Assembly: GCF_934307085.1 (NCBI RefSeq)
Contig: NZ_CAKRCF010000033.1
Location: forward strand, 1-35,463
DNA length: 35,463 bases
Direction: 5' to 3'
Source: an uncultured Anaerobutyricum sp.
GTDB taxonomy: Bacteria; Bacillota; Clostridia; Lachnospirales; Lachnospiraceae
In this document: piece by piece, positions 8,156 through 15,840 of the stretch
How positions within the stretch are numbered: the first letter of the stretch is position 1
Layout of the letters: each line of letters starts with the position of its first letter
Made by a program: the position numbers and the translations under genes
Notes under the pieces: generated by a model
The model's database searches: none
What the model saw: only the letters and a program-made list of their open reading frames with translations
What the model was told of the DNA's origin: nothing

Positions 8156-9235
8156 ATGTTTGATAAATTAGAGGATCTTGTAAAACGTCTCGATGAGGTT
8201 ATGCAGGAACTTAGTGAACCAGATGTAGTTAGTGACCAGAATCGATTCCGCAGTCTGATGAAAGAGCAGAATGAGCTGGCTCCTATCGTAGAAAAATACA
8301 AAGAATATAAAGAAGCAAAACAGACAATTGAAGATAGTGTGGAGATGCTTGAGGAAGAACACGACGAGGAAATGCGTGAGCTTCTGAAAGAAGAATTATC
8401 CGAAGCAAAGAAAAATGTAGAACAATATGAAGAAGAATTAAAGGTTCTCCTTCTTCCCAAAGACCCTAACGATGATAAAAACGTTATCGTTGAGATTCGT
8501 GCTGGTGCCGGTGGAGATGAAGCCGCATTATTTGCTGCGGAAATTTATCGTATGTACAAAAACTATGCAGAATCAAAACGTTGGAAAACAGAATTTATCG
8601 ATGTGAATGAGAATGGTATCGGAGGATTCAAGGAAGTTTCTTTTATGATTAATGGTCAGGGTGCATATTCACGTCTAAAATATGAGAGTGGTGTTCACCG
8701 TGTACAGCGTATCCCTGCAACGGAGTCAGGCGGACGTATTCATACTTCTACAATTACTGTAGCAATCATGCCGGAAGCAGAAGAAGTAGATGTACAGTTA
8801 GATATGAACGATTGTCGATTCGATGTATTCCGTGCTTCCGGAAACGGTGGTCAGTGTGTAAATACAACAGATTCCGCTGTACGTTTAACTCATATTCCAA
8901 CAGGTATCGTTATTTCCTGCCAGGATGAGAAATCTCAGCTTAAGAACAAAGACAAAGCGATTAAAGTACTTCGTGCACGTCTGTATGATTTAGAGCAGTC
9001 TAAAGCACATGATGCAGAGGCAGAGCTTCGTAAGAGTCAGATTGGTACTGGTGACCGTGCAGAGAAAATTCGTACTTACAACTTCCCACAGGGACGTGTA
9101 ACAGACCACAGAATCAAGTTAACCCTCCATCGTCTTGATGACATTTTAAATGGTGACCTCGACGAAATTATCGATAGCTTAACAGCAGCAGACCAGGCAG
9201 CAAAATTAAGCAAATTACAGGAAATGGAGCGTTAA
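8156..9235 (+). CDS. prfA: Peptide chain release factor 1
   Basis: RF1 of 359 residues; it recognises UAA and UAG and triggers peptidyl-tRNA hydrolysis on the ribosome. The N-terminal coiled-coil region is followed by the tripeptide anticodon PAT (within RIPATESGG), which marks RF1 rather than RF2. The catalytic GGQ is at 231-233 ([16 protein letters not shown]). The length is standard. The ribosome site AGGAGGA is strong. It lies 46 bases after prmC, whose product methylates Q233. Confidence 0.98.
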   Translation: MFDKLEDLVKRLDEVMQELSEPDVVSDQNRFRSLMKEQNELAPIVEKYKEYKEAKQTIEDSVEMLEEEHDEEMRELLKEELSEAKKNVEQYEEELKVLLLPKDPNDDKNVIVEIRAGAGGDEAALFAAEIYRMYKNYAESKRWKTEFIDVNENGIGGFKEVSFMINGQGAYSRLKYESGVHRVQRIPATESGGRIHTSTITVAIMPEAEEVDVQLDMNDCRFDVFRASGNGGQCVNTTDSAVRLTHIPTGIVISCQDEKSQLKNKDKAIKVLRARLYDLEQSKAHDAEAELRKSQIGTGDRAEKIRTYNFPQGRVTDHRIKLTLHRLDDILNGDLDEIIDSLTAADQAAKLSKLQEMER

Positions 9236-9240
9236 GAACT

Positions 9241-10314
9241 ATGCGGGAGTGGAAGAAAAATATCAGACAGGTTGTTCCTTATGTACCAGGCGAACAGCCA
9301 AAGAAAGCAAATGTAATAAAGTTAAATACGAATGAGAATCCTTATCCACCTTCACCAAAGGTAAAAGAAGAGTGTGCGAGAATTTGTGCTAAGACAGAAG
9401 AATTTCGTCTGTATCCAGATCCAACCTCTGGAATGTTAGTAGATGCCATCGCAAAATATAAGGGATTAGACAGCAGTCAGGTCTTTGTCGGAGTTGGTTC
9501 TGATGATGTACTCGCCATGGCTTTTCTTACATTTTTTAATAGCGAAAAGCCGATATTTTTCCCAGATATCACTTACTCTTTCTATGATGTGTGGGCTGAT
9601 TTATTCAAGATTCCATACGATAAGAAACCATTAGATGAAAATTTTATGATTAAAAAAGACGACTACTACTGGAAAAATGGTGGAGTCGTATTCCCGAATC
9701 CGAATGCACCAACTGGCGTGTTGATGCCACTTGACGAGATTGAGGATATCATCTCTCACAATCAGGATGTAGTTGTTATTGTAGACGAAGCCTATGTAGA
9801 TTTTGGCGGACACAGTGCACAGGAACTTCTCTCCAAATACGAGAATCTTTTAGTTGTGCAAACATTTTCCAAGTCCCGTTCCATGGCAGGAATGCGTATC
9901 GGTTACGCAATGGGTTCTGCAGAATTAATCAAAGCTTTAAATGATGTGAAGTATTCCTTCAACTCCTACACAATGAACCGCCCTTCCATCCTTCTTGGAA
10001 CCGCATCCATTGAAGATGATGCATATTTTAAAGAAACTGTAGAAAAGATTGTAAATACAAGAGAATGGTTCAAAGGCGAGATGAAAAAACTTGGATTTAC
10101 CTTCCCAGATTCAAAGGCGAACTTCCTTTTCGCTTCCCATCCGGAAGTACCTGCAAAGAAAATATTTGAAGCAGCCAGAGAAAATGATATTTATGTGCGT
10201 TACTTTGACAAGCCTCGTATTAATAATTATTTGCGAATCACAATTGGAACAGATGAAGAAATGGAAAAATTTCTGGAATTTTTAAAGTCATTTCTTGGAA
10301 CTTGTTTAAAATAA
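9241..10314 (+). CDS. hisC: Histidinol-phosphate aminotransferase
   Basis: PLP-dependent fold-type I aminotransferase of 357 residues, making L-histidinol phosphate from imidazole-acetol phosphate with glutamate as donor. Features: N-terminal NTNENPYPPSP substrate loop, NPNAPTG, VVDEAYVDFG for the PLP ring, and the Schiff-base lysine in TFSKSRSMAGMRIGYA. HisC homologues overlap in specificity with aromatic and other aminotransferases. No other his gene is here, so the substrate is the likeliest reading rather than proven. It begins 5 bases after the prfA stop with a weak ribosome site, so translation is probably coupled. An in-frame open stretch of 41 codons follows the stop. Confidence 0.87.
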   Translation: MREWKKNIRQVVPYVPGEQPKKANVIKLNTNENPYPPSPKVKEECARICAKTEEFRLYPDPTSGMLVDAIAKYKGLDSSQVFVGVGSDDVLAMAFLTFFNSEKPIFFPDITYSFYDVWADLFKIPYDKKPLDENFMIKKDDYYWKNGGVVFPNPNAPTGVLMPLDEIEDIISHNQDVVVIVDEAYVDFGGHSAQELLSKYENLLVVQTFSKSRSMAGMRIGYAMGSAELIKALNDVKYSFNSYTMNRPSILLGTASIEDDAYFKETVEKIVNTREWFKGEMKKLGFTFPDSKANFLFASHPEVPAKKIFEAARENDIYVRYFDKPRINNYLRITIGTDEEMEKFLEFLKSFLGTCLK

Positions 10315-10440
10315 TATATAGGGCAGGGACTCTCCAAATCAGCGCCTGTGGAGATAGTAGATTATGAGGTCGCTGAAGCAGGAAGCTTATTGGATTTAGA
10401 TAATGGTAGCCCACAAAATATTCCTAAAAAACCAAAATAA
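10315..10440 (+). pseudogene. In-frame 41-codon open tail after hisC, possible gene remnant
   Basis: After the hisC TAA (10312-10314) the same frame stays open for 41 codons to TAA at 10438-10440. The translation includes APVEIVDYEVAEAGSLLD and then LDNGSPQNIPKKPK, which reads like a natural acidic C-terminus rather than random AT-rich sequence. There is no ATG in that frame and no ribosome site. I do not recognise it. It may be the 3' end of a lost gene or a readthrough extension. Confidence 0.25.
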
Positions 10441-10498
10441 GTATGGTATTCTGATGAAAATTATTGTAAAATATAACTATTCAGATTCATAAAAATTA

Positions 10499-10545
10499 CA
10501 GGGAAATGTTAGAGTATGTCATAGCATTTTCCTGATAATTTTATT
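10499..10545 (+). terminator. Terminator of the DUF1385-prmC-prfA-hisC unit
   Basis: CAGGGAAATG (10499-10508) pairs with CATTTTCCTG (10525-10534), with one G-U pair, and is followed by the T-rich ATAATTTTATT. Confidence 0.7.
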
Positions 10546-10627
10546 ATGACAACTATAAATGAACAAATTAAAAAATACACAATCGAGTCAGCCAGGAATG
10601 TACCTCAATGATAGCAACAGAACGTAG

Positions 10628-10646
10628 TGTATGTGTGATACATACA
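10628..10646. promoter_or_regulatory. Near-perfect 19-base palindrome upstream of glgA
   Basis: TGTATGTGTGATACATACA pairs at 8 of 9 positions around a central G. It lies about 90 bases before the glgA start. The shape suits a dimeric repressor or activator; the regulator is unknown. Confidence 0.4.
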
Positions 10647-10735
10647 ATCGTTTATAGATTTAGATTTTGTGTGCTTTTGATATTTGTTTATTTACAGATG
10701 ACAAAATAAACTAAGATAATACAGGGAGGATTATT

Positions 10736-12187
10736 ATGAAAAAAATTCTGTTTGCAGCTTCTGAATGCGTACCTTTTATGAAGACTGGTGGACTCGCAGA
10801 CGTAGTAGGAGCATTACCAAAAGAATTTGATAAAAATGAGTGGGATGTACGTGTTGTAATGCCAAATTACTGTGGAATTCCAGAAGAGTACCGTAATAAT
10901 TTTGAGTATGTTACGCATTTTTATATGGGCGTAGGACCATACATTCCAAATGTACATGTGGGCATAATGAAGTACGTTTACAATGGCATTACTTATTATT
11001 TTATTGATAACTTAGATTACTTTGGAGCAATGGAACCATATTCTGATACGAGAACAGACGTAGAGAGATTTACTTTCTTCTGTAAAGCAGTTCTTTCTAT
11101 CCTTCCTGTTATCGACTTCCGCCCAGACCTGATCCATTGTCATGACTGGCAGACAGGATTAATTCCAGTTTATTTAAAGACAGAATTTGCGGCTAACCCA
11201 TTCTTCTGGGGCATTAAGACAATGATGACAATCCATAACCTTCGTTTCCAGGGTGTATGGGATATCGAGACTATGAAGGGTTTAAGCGGACTTCCAGATT
11301 ATCTCTTTACACCAGATAAATTAGAGTTCAAGAAAGATGCGAACATGCTCAAAGGTGGAATCGTTTACTCTGACTTTGTTACAACAGTAAGTAATACTTA
11401 CGCACAGGAGATTCAGACCGCATATTACGGCGAAGGTTTAGATGGACTGTTAAGTGCACGTAATCAGAGCCTTTTCGGTATTGTAAATGGTGTTGATTAC
11501 TCTTTATATGACCCGTCCAATGATCCAAAGATTTATCGGAACTATTCAGAGTATAACCATAGAGAAGGAAAGGCTACAAATAAGGCAGAACTCCAGAAAC
11601 AGCTTGGGCTTGAAGTGAATCCAAACAAATATATGATTGGACTTATTTCCCGTCTGACAGATCAGAAAGGTCTTGACCTCGTACGTTATGCAATGGATCG
11701 TCTCATTGATGATAATACACAGATTGTCGTAATTGGAACCGGAGATCCTTCCTATGAGGAAATGTTCCGATATTATGCATGGTGTAACTCCGACAAAGTT
11801 TCCGCTAACATCCTCTACTCCGATGATTTAGCTCATAAACTGTATGCAGCAGCAGATGCTTTCTTAATGCCATCTTTATTCGAACCATGCGGATTAACAC
11901 AGATTATCGCTTTCCACTACGGAACGATTCCGATTGTCCGTGAGACGGGTGGATTAAAAGATACTGTTATGCCTCTGAATGAATTCGAGGATACCGGAGA
12001 TGGATTTTCCTTCAGCAACTACAACGGAGATGAGCTCATCAATACAGTTAACTACAGTAAGTATATTTACTTCGAACAGCCAGAGATTTGGGATCATATG
12101 ATAACAAGAGCGATGGAAAAAGACCTTTCATGGGGAGTTTCTAAGAAACGATATGAAGAACTGTACAATACTCTGATTGGAAGATAG
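10736..12187 (+). CDS. glgA: Glycogen synthase (ADP-glucose, GT5)
   Basis: Cytoplasmic GT5 glucosyltransferase of 483 residues that extends alpha-1,4-glucan from ADP-glucose. The N-terminal KTGGLADVVGALPKE loop (starting at residue 16) is the nucleotide-sugar binding signature. CHDWQTGLIPVYLK and the C-terminal PSLFEPCGLTQIIAFHYGTIPIVRETGGLKDT block are diagnostic of the bacterial enzyme. The length is typical. The start follows GGGAGGA. It stands alone with a strong terminator; glgC, glgD and glgP are not in the window. It indicates glycogen storage. Confidence 0.97.
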   Translation: MKKILFAASECVPFMKTGGLADVVGALPKEFDKNEWDVRVVMPNYCGIPEEYRNNFEYVTHFYMGVGPYIPNVHVGIMKYVYNGITYYFIDNLDYFGAMEPYSDTRTDVERFTFFCKAVLSILPVIDFRPDLIHCHDWQTGLIPVYLKTEFAANPFFWGIKTMMTIHNLRFQGVWDIETMKGLSGLPDYLFTPDKLEFKKDANMLKGGIVYSDFVTTVSNTYAQEIQTAYYGEGLDGLLSARNQSLFGIVNGVDYSLYDPSNDPKIYRNYSEYNHREGKATNKAELQKQLGLEVNPNKYMIGLISRLTDQKGLDLVRYAMDRLIDDNTQIVVIGTGDPSYEEMFRYYAWCNSDKVSANILYSDDLAHKLYAAADAFLMPSLFEPCGLTQIIAFHYGTIPIVRETGGLKDTVMPLNEFEDTGDGFSFSNYNGDELINTVNYSKYIYFEQPEIWDHMITRAMEKDLSWGVSKKRYEELYNTLIGR

Positions 12188-12240
12188 GTAAACAGACGCC
12201 GCTACGGAAGCATAGTGGTCAGATTTCTAGAAGAATTATT
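12188..12240 (+). repeat. Repeat-like segment after glgA resembling part of the 15356-15612 element
   Basis: AACAGACGCCGCTA followed about 25 bases later by CTAGAAGAATT resembles AACAGACGCTGCTA ... CCAGAAGAACTT in the element at 15356-15612. In both cases a long hairpin follows. The alignment needs a gap and several mismatches, so relatedness is probable but not certain. Confidence 0.35.
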
Positions 12241-12290
12241 AAAAAGAACCCTTAAAAAATTTAATAAATTTTTTAGGGGTTCTTTTTCTT
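12241..12290 (+). terminator. Strong terminator after glgA
   Basis: A 22-bp stem with one G-U pair (12241-12262 with 12266-12287), loop AAT, ends in a T-run. It includes GAACCC/GGGGTTC in the stem. Confidence 0.9.
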
Positions 12291-12665
12291 ATATTTTTGT
12301 TCAGTCCGGAAAAAAGGTTTTGAAGCGGTTCTTTTCTTTTTTTATCTGACAGTATTTCTTCAGATTATCTTCATTTTTTTCTCACAAATTGTTCACAAAT
12401 TTTCAGTATGATAAATACATCAAAAGAACAACGAATTATTTTTTTGATAGATTTTTTTCATACTTTCCTCTCTTAGAACCGTTGAGTACACGGTTCTTTT
12501 TTTCGTATAAAGTGGAAATAGAGTTATATATAATACGACAATAATTTCTTTTTGACATTTAAATTATCAGAAAGTTATAATCTTCTGGCGAGTTCTCAAA
12601 TTTTTCTAATATGAATTTGAATTGTCCTTCAGTAGCTATTGTCAGAAACATCAAACCCCAATTGC
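12291..12665. other. Intergenic region between glgA and azlD
   Basis: AT-rich convergent gap. It contains a promoter-like sequence (TTGTTC, 17 bases, TAAATA near 12389-12417) followed by a plus-strand terminator at 12475-12503, which could delimit a short transcript. No coding ORF is supported. Confidence 0.45.
12475..12503 (+). terminator. Plus-strand terminator with no assigned gene
   Basis: AGAACCG (12475-12481), loop TTGAGTACA, CGGTTCT (12491-12497), followed by six T. This is a compact canonical intrinsic terminator about 190 bases beyond the glgA terminator. Confidence 0.75.
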
Positions 12666-12986
12666 TCAGAATACCATTTGTATAAGGAACATATACAGAA
12701 TTGTTCCGCCCGCAATACTGAGCAGTGTATTCTTTTTCCATTTATGTAGGATAAAAATAAATGCCAATGCAATAAGTTCCGGTATACAGTGATTTGTTCC
12801 TCCAATAGAATCTTTCAAAGAATAAATGACGAGAAGACCAATTACTGCATTAGGCAGGACTCGTCCTAAAAATCTTACAAACTCTGGAGCACTGTCTGCG
12901 GAGAAAATGATAAATGGCAGAAAACGTGTTGTCATTGTACCGAGTACGACTACGGCGATGGTGATAATCTGTTGTGTGGTAGTCAT
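12666..12986 (-). CDS. azlD: Branched-chain amino-acid exporter small subunit AzlD
   Basis: Small membrane protein of 106 residues with about four hydrophobic segments, including the conserved TRFLPFIIF near the N-terminus and [17 protein letters not shown]. AzlD pairs with AzlC to export branched-chain amino acids and the analogue azaleucine. Its ATG overlaps the azlC stop by one base (TAATG), a tight coupling arrangement. Confidence 0.9.
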   Translation of the reverse strand: MTTTQQIITIAVVVLGTMTTRFLPFIIFSADSAPEFVRFLGRVLPNAVIGLLVIYSLKDSIGGTNHCIPELIALAFIFILHKWKKNTLLSIAGGTILYMFLIQMVF

Positions 12987-13735
12987 TATGCATTTTCCTC
13001 GCTTTCGTTTGTTTTTTCATATTCTGTTTTTGGAGTTTTTGCAATTTTATCGGAGTCATCCAATCTATTTCGGCATAAGAAGAAACTTAAGATAATCAAT
13101 GCCATAGCTGGAATCATAAAGTTACTTTTTCCGAAGATAAGCAGACAGGCAAGAGAACATATGACACCAATCAAGGCAGGAAGGTGTCGGTTTGATGCAT
13201 TCCACTGGTCGAGGAACATCACGAAAAACAGAGCAGTCATTACAAACTCAATTCCAGTTGTATTAAAATGAATAACAGAACCAAGTACAGCTCCCATTGT
13301 AGCTCCGAAAACCCAGTAAATCTGGTTTAACAGAGTTACCCATACCATAAACCATTCCCGGTCAATTTCCGGTGGTGGGGTGACGGCACAGTTTATAGAA
13401 AAAGATTCATCACACATTCCATAAATCAGATAAAACTTCTTAATTCCTTTATAATCTTTATAAATATCTAGCATAGAAATTCCATAAAAAAGATGTCTTG
13501 CATTTACCATCAATGTCAGTAAAAAAGAATAAACGGGATTAAAAGAAGCTAAAAGCAGGCTTACTGTCACAAATTCCATAGAACCGGCAAAAATGAACAT
13601 ACTCATGCAGAGAGGATAAATAAAAGAAAATCCCTTGCTGCTAGCAAAAAAACCGTAAGACATTCCCAAAAATAAAAATCCAGCACAGATTGGCAGGGTA
13701 TACGGGAAGGCATACTTTAATGCTTTGCGTTTCAT
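12986..13735 (-). CDS. azlC: Branched-chain amino-acid exporter large subunit AzlC
   Basis: Polytopic membrane protein of 249 residues. It shows the AzlC hallmarks: an N-terminal [32 protein letters not shown], and [12 protein letters not shown] around residues 83-94. The last part (~220-249) is a charged cytoplasmic tail. It works with AzlD, whose gene overlaps its stop codon. The start follows AAAGGAC at acceptable spacing. I found no Lrp-type regulator next to it, and its promoter (between 13740 and 13840) is not clear. Confidence 0.92.
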   Translation of the reverse strand: MKRKALKYAFPYTLPICAGFLFLGMSYGFFASSKGFSFIYPLCMSMFIFAGSMEFVTVSLLLASFNPVYSFLLTLMVNARHLFYGISMLDIYKDYKGIKKFYLIYGMCDESFSINCAVTPPPEIDREWFMVWVTLLNQIYWVFGATMGAVLGSVIHFNTTGIEFVMTALFFVMFLDQWNASNRHLPALIGVICSLACLLIFGKSNFMIPAMALIILSFFLCRNRLDDSDKIAKTPKTEYEKTNESEENA

Positions 13736-13846
13736 AAATAAAGTCCTTTCATATAGTGATTATTGAATCGAAAGTCACAGGTTGATTAATGACTTGCAAT
13801 TCAGAATGACATTATTCTAGCATAGAAAGGAAAAATGTGCTACTGG

Positions 13847-13951
13847 TTTACTATTTAATTCATTAGCAACAACGGACGAAGTCCGACAACTGTATATGCA
13901 GTCGCCGGACTTCTGTGCTTTGGCTAGATTTAGAACGAATTAAATAGTAAA
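13847..13951. repeat. 105-base inverted-repeat hairpin downstream of the D,D-carboxypeptidase gene
   Basis: Outer arms TTTACTATTTAATTC (13847-13861) and GAATTAAATAGTAAA (13937-13951) are a perfect 15-bp inverted repeat. An inner stem GAAGTCCG/CGGACTTC (13878-13885, 13906-13913) is capped by ACTG/CAGT. It starts about 20 bases past the minus-strand gene stop, but no T-run follows on either strand, so it is not a standard terminator. Confidence 0.65.
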
Positions 13952-13971
13952 TTAGCAATTCGCATCTTTTT

Positions 13972-15291
13972 TCAAATACGTTCTAAATGAATTAGATAGA
14001 AAAACACCTTTTTGTAGCAGTAACTGAATGTTAGTTTTTTTATGTTTTGTTTGGCATATATCGGATAACTGCGATATAATTTTGAATCGATATAGAGTGC
14101 AACAGAACCGACAGCAGTACCTTTTTGAACAGGAGCAGTCAAGGTTGTCGGAAGACTGATAATACATTTAGTTTTTTCGGAAGGTGATACATTTAAATTG
14201 ACGGGCTTTGGAACAGAAAGAGTACAAGTAGATTTGCACCCGCTTTTTACCGGGAGTTTAGCCGGGATTCCCTGATTTAAAGGGATTTCTTTTTTGCCGT
14301 AATTTTTCATCCCATAGTCCATTAGTTTTTTTGTATCCTCCCATTTATAGTGACGGTTAGGATACCAGCCACTTCCTAAGACAACTGAAAGCAGATAATG
14401 TCCGTCTTTTTTTACTGCTCCGACAAAACAATATCCGGCCTTGTTTGTATATCCAGTCTTTACACCAATTGCACCGTTGTAGGAAGTTAGAAAAAGATTT
14501 TTGTTATTTAAGGAGTAAGATTGCCCATTTTTTAATTCCTTAATAGAAAAAGATTGCTCCTTAATAATTTTGCAAAAATTATCATTTTTTAAAGCAAGGC
14601 AAGTTAATAGAGCAAGATCATGACAGGTCGTATAATGTTTGGCACTGTCTAGTCCATTTGGAGTTTCAAAAGAAGTGTAATAACAACCGTAATCTCTTGC
14701 TTCCTGTGTCATATCAGCACAAAATTGCTCCACAGAGCCCCCAATATGTTCTGCAATTGCGACAGCAACATCGTTATAGGATTCTAGCATTAATGCGTAG
14801 AGTAAATCTGATAACAAAAACTGTGAACCACTCTTAGCACCAAGTCTTACTTTTGGAGCAGAAGTTGCTCTTCGTGAAAAAGTGACCTTATCTGAAAGAT
14901 TTCCATGTTCAATTGCATACAGACAGGTCATAATCTTAGTTGTACTCGCCATAGGGAGTTCTTTTTCTTCATTTTTACCAAATAGAACCCGTTGATTATC
15001 TCCGTCCATAAGAATAGCTGCCTTTGCATGGAGCGAGGAAAGTTCATCAGGGGTAGAAGTTTTCGATATGTTATTTTGTGTTAATGCGTTGGAGTATATT
15101 TGAAAAATACCTTCTGAGAGATATGCATCCATATTGTAATTTCTGATTATTTCTGCCTTTGAAAAGGCGTAGGTGCTTATGTAACAGGAATTAGTGAGAA
15201 ATATAAAAAGGATAGGGATAATAAAGAACAGGAAAAAAGTGCAGGGGTTATATTTTGAAATACGTTTCAAATAATTAAAATAATAGTTCAA
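13972..15291 (-). CDS. D-alanyl-D-alanine carboxypeptidase (PBP5/DacF family)
   Basis: Serine-type penicillin-binding protein of 439 residues that trims D-Ala from peptidoglycan stem peptides outside the membrane. An N-terminal hydrophobic segment (residues ~17-34) serves as signal or anchor. The three active-site motifs are present: S-T-T-K in PMASTTKIMTCL, S-Y-N in LMLESYNDVAVA, and K-T-G in IGVKTGYTNKAGYC. A PBP5 C-terminal-like region follows, ending without a clear amphipathic anchor. I accept the TTG start at 15291, because AAAGGAT lies just upstream and it yields a proper signal region. The gene is monocistronic and divergent from the sugar-acid operon. A role in sporulation (DacF) or growth cannot be told from the sequence. 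Confidence 0.9.
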   Translation of the reverse strand: MNYYFNYLKRISKYNPCTFFLFFIIPILFIFLTNSCYISTYAFSKAEIIRNYNMDAYLSEGIFQIYSNALTQNNISKTSTPDELSSLHAKAAILMDGDNQRVLFGKNEEKELPMASTTKIMTCLYAIEHGNLSDKVTFSRRATSAPKVRLGAKSGSQFLLSDLLYALMLESYNDVAVAIAEHIGGSVEQFCADMTQEARDYGCYYTSFETPNGLDSAKHYTTCHDLALLTCLALKNDNFCKIIKEQSFSIKELKNGQSYSLNNKNLFLTSYNGAIGVKTGYTNKAGYCFVGAVKKDGHYLLSVVLGSGWYPNRHYKWEDTKKLMDYGMKNYGKKEIPLNQGIPAKLPVKSGCKSTCTLSVPKPVNLNVSPSEKTKCIISLPTTLTAPVQKGTAVGSVALYIDSKLYRSYPIYAKQNIKKLTFSYCYKKVFFYLIHLERI

Positions 15292-15355
15292 AAAAGCACA
15301 TCCTTTTAGAATAGTGGGTTTTCTATAATTATGAGAAGAATAGAAAAAATATGAT

Positions 15356-15612
15356 AAATAGTAATCTGTGGAGCTGAACAGACGCTGCTAGAGAAGAACG
15401 TGCGGCCAGAGTGCCAGAAGAACTTAGAAAGGCACCAAAAAAATTATTTCATTTTGTTCCGTTGTGCTAAACGTTCCATTTTGCCCAATAAAGCAGAAAC
15501 TTCGGAAAAAGCAGTCCGAAGTTTCTATGGTCAAAATTCCACAGCACAAAGTCACAAAATGAAATAATTTTTTTGGTGCCTTTTTCACTTTACCTGCGGC
15601 AAATTACTATTT
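15356..15612. repeat. 257-base MITE-like element with nested inverted repeats
   Basis: Terminal 13-base repeats AAATAGTAATCTG (15356-15368) and CAAATTACTATTT (15600-15612) match at 12 of 13. Inside is a perfect 30-bp inverted repeat (15428-15457 with 15554-15583, containing GGCACC...GGTGCC), then TTGTGCT/AGCACAA and an 11-bp tip stem GAAACTTCGGA/TCCGAAGTTTC (15496-15525). No ORF lies within. It is between divergent genes, so it is not a terminator for either. Confidence 0.7.
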
Positions 15613-15649
15613 CTTAATGAATTAAAATGTTAAATAGAACATAAATGAA

Positions 15650-15840
15650 AAAACGAAAGAAAACGAAAGTCAAATGCGATAAAAACTATATAAACTGCAT
15701 AAAACAGCCTTATATAATCTATATAAAATTCCGAATTTATAAAAAATAGTTGAAAAAAACGAAAGCCTATTATAAAATTAATCCATAAACAAAAAGAAAA
15801 CGAAATAAAATATAAATATAAAACGAAAGGAAAATGAAAG
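15650..15840. promoter_or_regulatory. Cluster of AAAACGAAAG operator-like motifs
   Basis: Exact AAAACGAAAG occurs at 15650-15659, 15660-15669 (tandem, one helical turn apart), 15756-15765 and 15820-15829. AAAACGAAAT lies at 15797-15806 and AAAATGAAAG at 15831-15840. One copy sits between the -35 and -10 hexamers and others in the leader. Repeated half-sites of the TTTCGTTT type are common for DeoR-family repressors, so the DeoR gene at 20220 is the prime candidate. Confidence 0.65.
15750..15778 (+). promoter_or_regulatory. Promoter of the pdxA2-dtnK-kdgT operon
   Basis: TTGAAA (15750-15755), a 17-base spacer containing an AAAACGAAAG copy, then TAAAAT (15773-15778). A second TATAAT at 15713-15718 lacks a good -35. 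Confidence 0.55.

Larger units (their letters stand above)
10441..10735. other. Intergenic region upstream of glgA
   Basis: AT-rich spacer holding a terminator-like hairpin (10499-10545) and a 19-base near-palindrome (10628-10646). I find no convincing promoter hexamers close to glgA, although one must be present. Confidence 0.5.
15292..15840. other. Divergent intergenic region carpeted by a repeat element and operators
   Basis: This 549-base gap contains the 257-base inverted-repeat element (15356-15612) and the pdxA2 promoter region with repeated AAAACGAAAG motifs (15650-15840). No coding ORF is supported. Confidence 0.7.

Noticed and set aside
8002..8460. 152-codon Ser-rich minus-strand frame over prmC/prfA
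   Set aside because: Antisense shadow of Glu/Lys-rich coding sequence in prfA; low-complexity composition is an artefact.
12559..12741. 60-codon open frame overlapping azlD on the minus strand
   Set aside because: It lies partly inside azlD in another frame, has no ribosome site and shows no family features.
13952..14167. 71-codon Cys-rich frame within the D,D-carboxypeptidase gene
   Set aside because: Wholly a shadow of the real gene; the cysteines come from reading its codons out of frame.
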